From contig JAEURM010000003.1 in NCBI GenBank assembly GCA_016789245.1, forward strand, positions 1-26,563: a stretch of DNA of 26,563 nt, in the 5' to 3' direction. This stretch comes from Anaerolineales bacterium. GTDB taxonomy: Bacteria; Chloroflexota; Anaerolineae; Anaerolineales; UBA6663. The notes beneath the pieces were generated by a model. That model was not told the origin of the DNA and ran no database searches. It saw only the letters and a list, made by a program, of their open reading frames with translations. This document shows, piece by piece, positions 20,282 through 26,563 of the stretch. The position numbers and the translations under genes are program-made. Positions within the stretch are counted from its first letter, which is position 1. Every line of letters begins with the position of its first letter.

Positions 20282-20955
20282 CGCCGCGCCTGCTGGAAAT
20301 TAAGAAAAACGTTTTAGATAAGAACGAGCAACTAGCCAGTGAACTGCGCGCGCAATTTCACGCGGCGGGCACGTTTACGCTGAACTGGGTTTCTAGCCCG
20401 GGCACGGGCAAAACAGCTTGGCTAGAGCGTACGTTGAGCGTGATGAAAGAACGCGGCCTGAGCGTGGCGGCGCTGGTGGGTGATTTGGCCACGGAAAATG
20501 ATGCACGGCGGCTGGCCCGTAGTGGTGCGCCCGCGCGGCAAATTGTTACGGATGGCATCTGCCACTTAGAAGCGGAGATGGTGCACACGCACTTGCTGGC
20601 CAGCGGTTGGGCGCTCAATCAATTGCAATTTTTGTTTATTGAAAATGTAGGCAACCTCGTTTGCCCCTCCGGCTATGATTTGGGCGAAGATTTGCGCGTG
20701 GTTCTGCTCTCTGTGACGGAAGGTGAAGATAAGCCGCTGAAATACCCCAGCCTGTTTCTTACGGCGGATGTGGCGCTAATCACCAAAATAGATTTAGCTG
20801 AGGCAGTGGACTTTAATCGCGAAGCGGCGTATGCCAATTTACACGCCGTGCGGCCCGGCCTGCGCATTTTTGAAACGTCCGCCAAATCTGGCTTGGGCTT
20901 AGACGCGTGGGTGAACTTCCTCATTGAACAACGCGGGCAACGCCGCCCCGCTTAG
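20278..20955 (+). CDS. hypB: [NiFe]-hydrogenase nickel-insertion GTPase HypB
   Basis: A 225-residue SIMIBI-class GTPase. The P-loop is SSPGTGKT (39-46), and VGDLATENDARRL is the switch region. Cys95-His96 in TDGICHLEAEMV are the conserved metal ligands of the G domain, with Cys129 in ENVGNLVCPSGYDLGE. VTEGEDKPLKYP (147-158) and ITKIDLAE (guanine recognition) complete the signature. The N-terminal CxxCGC nickel motif and the His-rich stretch found in some HypB proteins are absent, so it should have only the G-domain metal site and little nickel storage capacity. Translation is probably coupled to hypA through the ATGA overlap. It couples GTP hydrolysis to nickel insertion. Confidence 0.96.
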   Translation: MTPRLLEIKKNVLDKNEQLASELRAQFHAAGTFTLNWVSSPGTGKTAWLERTLSVMKERGLSVAALVGDLATENDARRLARSGAPARQIVTDGICHLEAEMVHTHLLASGWALNQLQFLFIENVGNLVCPSGYDLGEDLRVVLLSVTEGEDKPLKYPSLFLTADVALITKIDLAEAVDFNREAAYANLHAVRPGLRIFETSAKSGLGLDAWVNFLIEQRGQRRPA

Positions 20956-21114
20956 TGACAATTGGCTAGGGGCGCTATGACTTTGCTTACTAGAGCCGTA
21001 GATGGCTAGCCCCATAATTAAACTAATTCACATCGTCTTTATCTCGCTTGGCGGGCTAAATTTGGCCAACCATTTTCCGTGAACACATTACTTGCCTCCC
21101 CTCCTTCTTCTCTC

Positions 21115-23397
21115 ATGGCCCGCCGCCGTTTGCGCGTTACGGGCGTAGTGCAAGGCGTGGGCTTTAGGCCATTTGTGTATGGGCTGGCGCACACGCACGG
21201 CTTGGCCGGCTGGGTGGGCAACAACAGCGCCGGCGTGTTTATAGAAATTGAGGGGCCGCTTTCTGCTTTAGAAAATTTCCAAACGGATTTAACAGCCAAG
21301 AAACCGCCGCTGGCGCACATTGAAGCCGTAAGCGTGGAAGCTCTGGAGCCGGACGGCACACAGAATTTTCGGATTGTGGAAAGCGAAGCGCAACCCGCCG
21401 CCAACACCCTCATCTCACCGGATATTGCGCTGTGTGACGATTGCTTGCGCGAACTATTTGACGTGGCTGACCGGCGCTACCGTTATCCCTTCATCAACTG
21501 CACCAACTGTGGGCCGCGCTTCACCCTCATTCAAGATATTCCGTATGACCGGCCTAAAACCACCATGGCCGCGTTTGCCATGTGCCCAGCCTGCCAAGCC
21601 GAATATCACAACCCACTCAACCGCCGCTTTCACGCGCAACCCAACGCCTGCCCCAAGTGCGGGCCGCGCCTGTGGCTAGAAACGCGAGACGGCACGTTCC
21701 GTGAAGATGCATTGGAGCAAACTCAACGCTTGTTGGCCCAAGGCCAAATTGTGGCCATAAAAGGTATTGGTGGCTTTCACTTGGCCTGTGACGCGGCCAA
21801 TGATTCTGCCGTGCAACTTTTGCGGGAGCGCAAAGGCCGCGTGGATAAACCCTTTGCCATCATGGCCACCAACTTAGAAGCCGTGCGTGAATTTGCCGAA
21901 GTAAACGCCGCCGAAGCGGAACTGCTCACATCTAAAGAGCGGCCCATTGTTTTACTCCGGCGTAAAGCTGAACCGGCTCTTTCATCTTTGCTAGCGCCCG
22001 GCAATCCCTATCTCGGCGTCATGCTTCCGTACTCGCCACTCCATCACTTGTTGCTGAAAGACCGTCCTTCAACAAGCTCAGGACGCGGCGCGTTGGTGAT
22101 GACTTCCGGCAATTACAGTGATGAGCCGATTGCCAAAGATAATGCCGAAGCGCGCGAGCGGCTGGCCGCGCTGGCCGATGCATTTTTATTGCATGACCGA
22201 GATATTCAGGTGCCGTGTGATGATTCGGTTTTGCGCGTAACGGCCACGCCGCCCGCGCTGTTGCCCATCCGGCGTTCACGCGGCTACGCGCCCTTCCCCG
22301 TAAAACTGCCATTCACTGTTCCGCCCACACTGGCCGTTGGCGGTGAACTTAAGGCCACCTTTTGCTTGGCGCGCGATGATTACGCTTTTATGAGCCAGCA
22401 CATTGGCGATATGGAAAATTTGGAAACTCTGCAGGCCTTTGAGCGTGCCGTTGAGCATTATCAGGCGCTGTTCCGTTGCCAGCCGCGCGTGCTGGTGAGC
22501 GATTTACATCCGCGTTACCTTTCCTCCCGTTGGGCCGCGCAACACGCTAACGGCTTTCATCACATCCAAGTGCAACATCACCACGCGCACATTGCGGCAG
22601 TGATGGCCGAGAACGGTTACGCCGGTGATAAGCCGGTGATTGGCTTTAGCTTGGATGGCACCGGCTTTGGCACCGATGGTGCTATTTGGGGCGGTGAAGT
22701 TTTGCTGGCCGATTACGCCAATTTTGAGCGCGCCGCGCATTTGGCCTATGTGCCACTGCCGGGCGGGGATGCCGCCGTGAAGCGCCCGTACCGCGTGGCG
22801 TTGGCGCACTTGCAAGCCGCCGGTGTGGAGTGGCAAGAAGATTTACCGCCCGTGGCCGCCTGCCCGCCGGAAGAGCGCCGCATTTTGGTGCAACAGTTAC
22901 GCACTGGCCTGCAAACTGTGCCCACCTCCAGCTTTGGCCGGCTGTTTGATGCGGTGGCGGCGCTGTGCGGCGTGCGCCAAACCGTTACCTATGAAGCGCA
23001 AGCGGCCAGTGAGTTGGAAGCCCTCGCGGCAGATGAAAACGAAGCCTACGCGTTTGAGTTGGGTGAAACTTCATTTCTTGCCGCGCCCGTTATTCGCGCT
23101 ATTGCGGCGGATTTACGCGCCAAGGTGCCAGTGGCCCGCATTGCCAGCCGCTTCCACAACGCCGTGGCGGAACTTATACTTACTTTGAGCCAACGCCTGC
23201 GGCACACGCACAACTTAAACGTGGTGGCGCTGAGCGGCGGCGTGTTTCAAAACGTTACCCTTCTCACGCGCACGCTTACGCGCTTGCACGCGCACAATTT
23301 TCAAACGCTCACGCACCACTTGGTTCCGCCCAATGATGGCGGGCTGGCGTTGGGGCAAGCAGTAATTGGGGCCAAACGGATAGTGGGTAGCAAATAG
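21115..23397 (+). CDS. hypF: Carbamoyltransferase HypF (hydrogenase maturation)
   Basis: HypF makes the thiocarbamate on HypE from carbamoyl phosphate and ATP, the source of the cyanide ligands. It has 760 residues from ATG 21115; a GTG at 21079 would add 12, and neither start has a ribosome site. In the numbering of the longer frame: acylphosphatase domain (about 15-105, VVQGVGFRPF), two zinc fingers (C119-C122-C141-C144 and C169-C172-C191-C194), YrdC-like domain (about 205-390, KGIGGFHLACDA and LVMTSGNYSDEPIA), and Kae1-like domain (about 410-770, VQHHHAHIA, SLDGTGFGTDG, ALSGGVFQN). An oddity is that residues 329-335 (RPSTSSG) are encoded by a 23-bp palindromic repeat unit (22063-22085) found again in the hypD-hypE gap. 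The domain set is complete. Confidence 0.96.
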   Translation: MARRRLRVTGVVQGVGFRPFVYGLAHTHGLAGWVGNNSAGVFIEIEGPLSALENFQTDLTAKKPPLAHIEAVSVEALEPDGTQNFRIVESEAQPAANTLISPDIALCDDCLRELFDVADRRYRYPFINCTNCGPRFTLIQDIPYDRPKTTMAAFAMCPACQAEYHNPLNRRFHAQPNACPKCGPRLWLETRDGTFREDALEQTQRLLAQGQIVAIKGIGGFHLACDAANDSAVQLLRERKGRVDKPFAIMATNLEAVREFAEVNAAEAELLTSKERPIVLLRRKAEPALSSLLAPGNPYLGVMLPYSPLHHLLLKDRPSTSSGRGALVMTSGNYSDEPIAKDNAEARERLAALADAFLLHDRDIQVPCDDSVLRVTATPPALLPIRRSRGYAPFPVKLPFTVPPTLAVGGELKATFCLARDDYAFMSQHIGDMENLETLQAFERAVEHYQALFRCQPRVLVSDLHPRYLSSRWAAQHANGFHHIQVQHHHAHIAAVMAENGYAGDKPVIGFSLDGTGFGTDGAIWGGEVLLADYANFERAAHLAYVPLPGGDAAVKRPYRVALAHLQAAGVEWQEDLPPVAACPPEERRILVQQLRTGLQTVPTSSFGRLFDAVAALCGVRQTVTYEAQAASELEALAADENEAYAFELGETSFLAAPVIRAIAADLRAKVPVARIASRFHNAVAELILTLSQRLRHTHNLNVVALSGGVFQNVTLLTRTLTRLHAHNFQTLTHHLVPPNDGGLALGQAVIGAKRIVGSK
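22063..22085 (+). repeat. Palindromic repeat unit embedded in frame in hypF
   Basis: The core CCTTCAACAAGCTCAGG is flanked by CGT and ACG, which pair with each other as part of 6-bp arms CGTCCT/AGGACG. It encodes RPSTSSG between LLLKD and RGALVMTSGN in the YrdC-like domain, a place where HypF proteins have a short variable loop. The same core (one base different) lies at 25034-25056 with CAT/ATG flanks. Confidence 0.75.
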
Positions 23398-23463
23398 CAT
23401 ATGGCTAATCGCCGATGGTGCGTTGGCTATTTGCCCTCCGCCATCAGCCAGTTGGAGGTAATT

Positions 23464-23733
23464 ATGTGTCTCGGTATTCCCGGCAAAGTGTTGGAGATTT
23501 ACGAAAACGGCGGCATCCGCATGGGGAAAATTGATTTTGACGGCATTCAAAAAGAAGTGTGTTTGGCTTACCTGCCGGAGCTAAACGTGGGTGATTACAC
23601 CATTGTGCATGTAGGTTTTGCCATCACCAAGCTAGATGAAGAATCAGCGCTGGAAACTTTACGGCTGTTCAAGGAAATGGGCACCTTAGAAGAAGAACTG
23701 CGGGCTGGAGAGGAAAAACATGAAGTACCTTGA
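23464..23733 (+). CDS. hypC: Hydrogenase maturation chaperone HypC
   Basis: An 89-residue protein from ATG 23464, chosen because the family begins Met-Cys-Leu-Gly-Ile-Pro-Gly and a GGAGG ribosome site lies just upstream; an open frame extends 21 codons further 5' without support. Cys2 is the residue that binds the Fe(CN)2CO unit and contacts HypD and the hydrogenase large subunit. The remainder is a small OB-like barrel ([40 protein letters not shown]) and a charged helical tail. It overlaps hypD by 14 nt, so expression of the HypC-HypD partners is tightly linked. Confidence 0.96.
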   Translation: MCLGIPGKVLEIYENGGIRMGKIDFDGIQKEVCLAYLPELNVGDYTIVHVGFAITKLDEESALETLRLFKEMGTLEEELRAGEEKHEVP

Positions 23734-24838
23734 TGAATTCCGAGACCCAGCTGTAGCCCACCGTTTGCTGGATGAAATTCGGCAAACGGCCAAACGCCCG
23801 TGGGTGATTATGGAAGTGTGCGGCGGGCAAACGCACTCCATCATCCGCAACGGCATAGATCAGCTTTTGCCGGAAACGGTGGAGATGATTCACGGGCCGG
23901 GTTGCCCAGTGTGTGTAACGCCGCTAGAAATGATTGATAAGGCGCTGGCCATTGCCGCGCGGCCCAACGTTATCTTCTGCTCATTTGGAGATATGTTGCG
24001 CGTGCCCGGCAGTGAGCGCGATTTATTCAGCGTAAAGGGCCACGGTGGCGATGTGCGCATTGTGTACTCACCGTTAGATGCGGTGAAGATTGCGCGCGAG
24101 AACCCGGAGCGTGAAGTGGTGTTTTTTGGCGTAGGCTTTGAAACCACCGCGCCCGCCAACGCCATGGCGGTGTTTCAGGCCCAGCAGTTGGGGCTAAAGA
24201 ATTTTTCTCTGCTCGTCTCGCATGTGTTAGTGCCACCGGCCATTGAAGCCATCCTTTCCTCCCCCGCCAACCGCGTGCAAGCGTTTTTGGCCGCCGGCCA
24301 TGTGTGCGCGGTGATGGGCTACTGGCAATATGGCCCGCTGGTGGAAAAATATCGCGTGCCCATCGTCGTCACTGGCTTTGAGCCGCTGGATGTGCTCATC
24401 GGCATTTTGCGCGCCGTGAAGCAATTAGAAGCGGGCCGTGCGGAAATTGAGAATGCTTACGAGCGCGCCGTGCAATATCAGGGCAACCCCGCCGCGCAGA
24501 AAATGCTGGGGGATGTGTTCACGGTGACGCACCGCCTGTGGCGCGGCATTGGGGAAATTCCGCACAGCGGCTGGGCGCTGAGCGAGCCGTACGCTGAGTT
24601 TGATGCGGCGCGGCGCTTTGACGTGGGTGATATTAAAACGCAAGAGTCACCGCTCTGCCGCAGTGGTGAAGTTTTGCAAGGGCTGATCAAGCCCAACCAG
24701 TGCCCGGCCTTTGGCAAAGAATGCACGCCGCAAAAGCCGCTCGGCGCTACTATGGTCTCCAGCGAGGGCGCATGCGCGGCGTACTACCGTTATGGCCGCT
24801 TTGTAAAGCTAGCGGATATTCAGTCGGTGGCGGTGTAA
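23720..24838 (+). CDS. hypD: Hydrogenase maturation protein HypD (Fe-S)
   Basis: A 372-residue protein on which, together with HypC, the Fe(CN)2CO moiety is assembled. Family blocks are CGGQTHS (Cys34), [11 protein letters not shown] (Cys62, Cys65), [22 protein letters not shown] and GFEPLDVL. The C-terminal [4Fe-4S] region has Cys313, Cys328, Cys335 and Cys352 ([28 protein letters not shown]). One position that is often cysteine in homologues (G-A-C-M-V-S) reads GATMVS here, leaving four cysteines for the cluster. ATG 23720 has GGAGAGGA upstream and overlaps hypC. It is followed by a 480-bp repeat-filled gap before hypE. Confidence 0.96.
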   Translation: MKYLDEFRDPAVAHRLLDEIRQTAKRPWVIMEVCGGQTHSIIRNGIDQLLPETVEMIHGPGCPVCVTPLEMIDKALAIAARPNVIFCSFGDMLRVPGSERDLFSVKGHGGDVRIVYSPLDAVKIARENPEREVVFFGVGFETTAPANAMAVFQAQQLGLKNFSLLVSHVLVPPAIEAILSSPANRVQAFLAAGHVCAVMGYWQYGPLVEKYRVPIVVTGFEPLDVLIGILRAVKQLEAGRAEIENAYERAVQYQGNPAAQKMLGDVFTVTHRLWRGIGEIPHSGWALSEPYAEFDAARRFDVGDIKTQESPLCRSGEVLQGLIKPNQCPAFGKECTPQKPLGATMVSSEGACAAYYRYGRFVKLADIQSVAV

Positions 24839-24951
24839 TTTACATCGTGCCAAATTGCGCAAATTTCACAAACATGGAATTGGCGTGACCAAAAAATATA
24901 GGCAAGGAATTTGATTGTTCAGTCGCAGTAGATTCAAAATTTGAATAAGCA

Positions 24952-24995
24952 CCCTGAGCGGAGGCGCACGCTTTTTGTGCGCCGCAGTCGAAGGG
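24952..24995. repeat. Nested palindromic repeat (CCCTGAGC ... GTCGAAGGG type)
   Basis: The outer segments CCCTGAGC and AGTCGAAGGG enclose a perfect inner hairpin, GGCGCAC-GCTTTTT-GTGCGCC. The outer segments are the reverse-complement relatives of the CCTTCGAC...GCTCAGG unit at 25034-25056, so this looks like the same repeat family in opposite orientation with a different centre. Confidence 0.6.
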
Positions 24996-25033
24996 CGCGC
25001 CCTGGTCAAAAAAAACTGTCTCCAGCCGATCCG

Positions 25034-25056
25034 CATCCTTCGACAAGCTCAGGATG
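25034..25056. repeat. Palindromic repeat unit (second copy of the hypF-embedded unit)
   Basis: The core CCTTCGACAAGCTCAGG with flanking CAT/ATG gives 6-bp arms CATCCT/AGGATG. It matches the unit in hypF (22063-22085) except for one core base and a paired change in both arms. Confidence 0.75.
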
Positions 25057-25116
25057 TTACACTTTGAATTTACTGAGTCGTATCAATTGGCGTTGGTTAA
25101 ATCTTGAAACGGTCTT

Positions 25117-25151
25117 CCTTCTCCCTTATAGGGAGAAGGTGGCCGAAGGCC
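25117..25151. repeat. Hairpin repeat CCTTCTCCC/GGGAGAAGG plus GGCC palindrome
   Basis: CCTTCTCCC-TTATA-GGGAGAAGG is a perfect 9-bp stem with a 5-nt loop. It is followed at once by GGCC-GAA-GGCC. The layout, with a trailing CGGATGAGGG, resembles dispersed intergenic palindromes seen in many bacterial genomes. Confidence 0.65.
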
Positions 25152-25212
25152 GGATGAGGGTCAGCGCGTGGCGGTGAATGAGACTGCGCCGAATAAATGC
25201 CACCAGTTCGCC

Positions 25213-25246
25213 TTCACCTTACCATCTCTCACAGGGAGAGGGTGAA
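25213..25246. repeat. Imperfect hairpin TTCACC/GGTGAA with CTCTC/GAGAG
   Basis: Nested pairs TTCACC-GGTGAA and CTCTC-GAGAG surround an ACAG-centred loop. It is similar in composition to the 25117-25151 element but in opposite orientation. It lies about 70 nt before hypE. Confidence 0.5.
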
Positions 25247-25318
25247 CCGTCTCATGATTCGCCAGCGGCTAACGATAAAATCATTTCCTGCAATCCGTGT
25301 CAATCGTTTCAAACCACC

Positions 25319-26377
25319 ATGCCCAACACACTCAACTTTGAAACTTGGTCTTGCCCGCTTCCCCTCCGTGATTACCCTAACATTGTGCTAGGGCACGGCG
25401 GCGGCGGCAAACTCTCGGCGGATTTAGTGCGGCACTTGTTCTTGCCCGCCTTTAGCAATGATGCCCTCAACCGGCTCGGTGATTCCACGGTGTTTTCACT
25501 CCCCACCAGCCGCGTGGCTATGTCCACGGATTCATTTGTAGTGCGGCCGCTGTTCTTCCCGGGCGGCAACATCGGCGAACTCGCCATCAACGGCACGGTG
25601 AATGATGTGGCCATGAGTGGCGCACGCCCGCTGTACCTCACAGCGGGCTTCATCATTGAAGAAGGCTTGCCGCTGGCGCAGTTGGGAACCATTGTGCAAA
25701 GCATGGCCGCCGCCGCCCAAGCCGCTGGGGTGCAACTCATTGCCGGTGATACTAAAGTGGTGGATAAGGGCCACGGTGACGGAGTCTTTATCAACACGGC
25801 TGGCGTGGGCGTGATTCCGCCCGGCGTGGAAATTGGCCCGCACCGCGCCGCGCCCGGCGATGTGGTGTTGTTGAGCGGCACGATTGGTGACCACGGCATG
25901 GCCATTATGAGCGTGCGTGAAGGCTTGCAGTTTGAAACTGAAATTGTGAGTGATAGCGCGCCCCTCAACGGGCTGGTGGACGCTCTGCTGGCCGTAACGC
26001 CCGAAATTCATGTTTTGCGTGACCCCACGCGCGGCGGCCTAGCTTCTGCGTTGAATGAAATTGCGCAGGCCGCCAACGTGGGCGTGGCGCTGGATGAGCG
26101 CAAGATTCCAGTGAACGCCGCCGTGCAAAGCGCCTGTGAGCTGTTGGGGATGGATCCGATGTATGTGGCGAACGAAGGCAAGTTGGTGGCCATTGTGCCC
26201 GCCGCGCACGCCGAGGCCATTTTGGCCGCCATGCGCGCCCACCCGCTCGGCCAACGCGCCGCCATCATTGGCCAAGTTACGGCCAACAACCCGGGCTTGG
26301 TTACGGCCCGCACTGGCATTGGCGGAACCCGCGTGGTAGATATGCAAATTGGTGAGCAGTTGCCGAGGATTTGCTGA
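25319..26377 (+). CDS. hypE: Hydrogenase maturation protein HypE
   Basis: A 352-residue PurM/AIR-synthase-like ATPase from ATG 25319; the open frame continues 47 codons upstream through repeat DNA, which is not plausible coding. Signature blocks are LGHGGGGKLSADLV, RLGDSTVF, STDSFVVRPLFFPGGNIGELAINGTVNDVAMSGA (read in parts), AGDTKVV, LLSGTIGDHGMAIM and RDPTRGGLASALNEIA. It ends in Pro-Arg-Ile-Cys; the C-terminal cysteine receives the carbamoyl group from HypF and is dehydrated with ATP to the thiocyanate that supplies CN to iron. The length is normal. It completes the hypABFCDE set, although hairpin repeats separate it from hypD. No good ribosome site is seen. Confidence 0.96.
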   Translation: MPNTLNFETWSCPLPLRDYPNIVLGHGGGGKLSADLVRHLFLPAFSNDALNRLGDSTVFSLPTSRVAMSTDSFVVRPLFFPGGNIGELAINGTVNDVAMSGARPLYLTAGFIIEEGLPLAQLGTIVQSMAAAAQAAGVQLIAGDTKVVDKGHGDGVFINTAGVGVIPPGVEIGPHRAAPGDVVLLSGTIGDHGMAIMSVREGLQFETEIVSDSAPLNGLVDALLAVTPEIHVLRDPTRGGLASALNEIAQAANVGVALDERKIPVNAAVQSACELLGMDPMYVANEGKLVAIVPAAHAEAILAAMRAHPLGQRAAIIGQVTANNPGLVTARTGIGGTRVVDMQIGEQLPRIC

Positions 26378-26391
26378 GAGACGTTCCACTT

Positions 26392-26418
26392 TTGTCTCGC
26401 GATAAGTTTCCGTATAAT
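26392..26418 (+). promoter_or_regulatory. Possible promoter downstream of hypE
   Basis: TTGTCT (26392-26397) and a perfect TATAAT (26413-26418), 15 nt apart, lie in a markedly AT-rich 186-nt tail after hypE that holds no gene of its own. The spacing is short, so this is tentative. It may drive a gene beyond the window edge. Confidence 0.35.
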
Positions 26419-26563
26419 ATGCTTATAGGGTGTGTTATACGAAATGCATTCTAAATAATGCATAATTAGGTAGATAAAATAGATGTCACCCGCTAATACG
26501 AAAGGTGCACACATATACAATTGAATAAGCTCTCAGACTTCAAACCGTTAAGCCGCCTAATGC

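Larger units (their letters stand above)
24839..25318. other. Repeat-rich intergenic region between hypD and hypE
   Basis: This 480-nt stretch has no credible gene. The open frames in it are short and their peptides derive from the repeats (for example an HPSTSSG segment). It contains at least four separate palindromic elements (24952-24995, 25034-25056, 25117-25151, 25213-25246) joined by AT-richer DNA. hypE therefore probably needs its own promoter or read-through across several hairpins. No clear promoter stands out before ATG 25319. Confidence 0.75.

Noticed and set aside
24941..25177. Open frame of 78 codons between hypD and hypE
   Set aside because: The peptide is translated palindromic repeat (it includes an HPSTSSG segment and a hairpin), so it is not a credible gene.
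26008..26520. Open frame of 170 codons on the minus strand
   Set aside because: Mostly antisense to hypE, whose C-terminal Pro-Arg-Ile-Cys ending is certain. No domain seen.

Overview
The window looks like about 26.5 kb of chromosome from a bacterium of moderate-to-high GC content. Everything reads as cellular: a tRNA, a PcrA-type helicase, nucleases, salvage enzymes and hydrogenase maturation genes. I see no transposase, phage gene or CRISPR array. My best guess for the host is Chloroflexota (an Anaerolineae-like lineage). The guess rests on the K-L-[YF]-L-P motif ending of a secreted C25 peptidase, on GAF-rich cytosolic kinases, and on gene gaps filled with palindromic repeats. It is inference; a marker-gene search would settle it.

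Layout. Positions 1-303 (minus) hold the N-terminal third of an iron-type ABC solute-binding lipoprotein. Positions 537-4961 (minus) form a cell-surface operon: a large secreted C25 (gingipain-family) peptidase, a small LPETG-anchored DUF11-type protein and a sortase. Next on the minus strand come an R. etli-type asparaginase (5015-6055) and a metallo-beta-lactamase-fold protein that has lost its metal ligands (6105-6950). A signalling operon follows (10387 down to 7026): receiver-only response regulator, tandem-GNAT protein and GAF-GAF-PAS histidine kinase. Positions 10493-12970 (minus) carry two deoxynucleoside kinases flanking a nucleotidyltransferase-fold protein.

Divergent from these, pcrA (13115-15346, plus) ends in a terminator facing a tRNA-Ser(CGA). 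The tRNA lies just behind a beta-CASP RNA nuclease and an RNase D homologue (minus). An OmpR-type regulator without a kinase partner (18212-18901, plus) and an AT-richer lipoprotein lead into the [NiFe]-hydrogenase maturation cluster hypA-hypB-hypF-hypC-hypD-hypE (19931-26377, plus). That set is complete for making and inserting the Fe(CN)2CO cofactor and nickel, but no hydrogenase structural gene lies in the window. A 480-bp gap packed with hairpin repeats separates hypD from hypE, and a unit of the same repeat is embedded in frame inside hypF.

Two themes cut across genes. First, many genes that start transcription units have a TANNNT-like -10 box only 5-9 nt before the start codon and no Shine-Dalgarno sequence, which predicts leaderless mRNAs. 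Second, nearly every gene gap holds a distinct palindromic repeat. No completely new multi-gene system is evident. The most unusual items are the metal-ligand-less MBL protein, the repeat inserted in hypF with compensatory arm changes, the duplicated K-L-[YF]-L-P-x-x-M motif, and the kinase-nucleotidyltransferase-kinase cluster.
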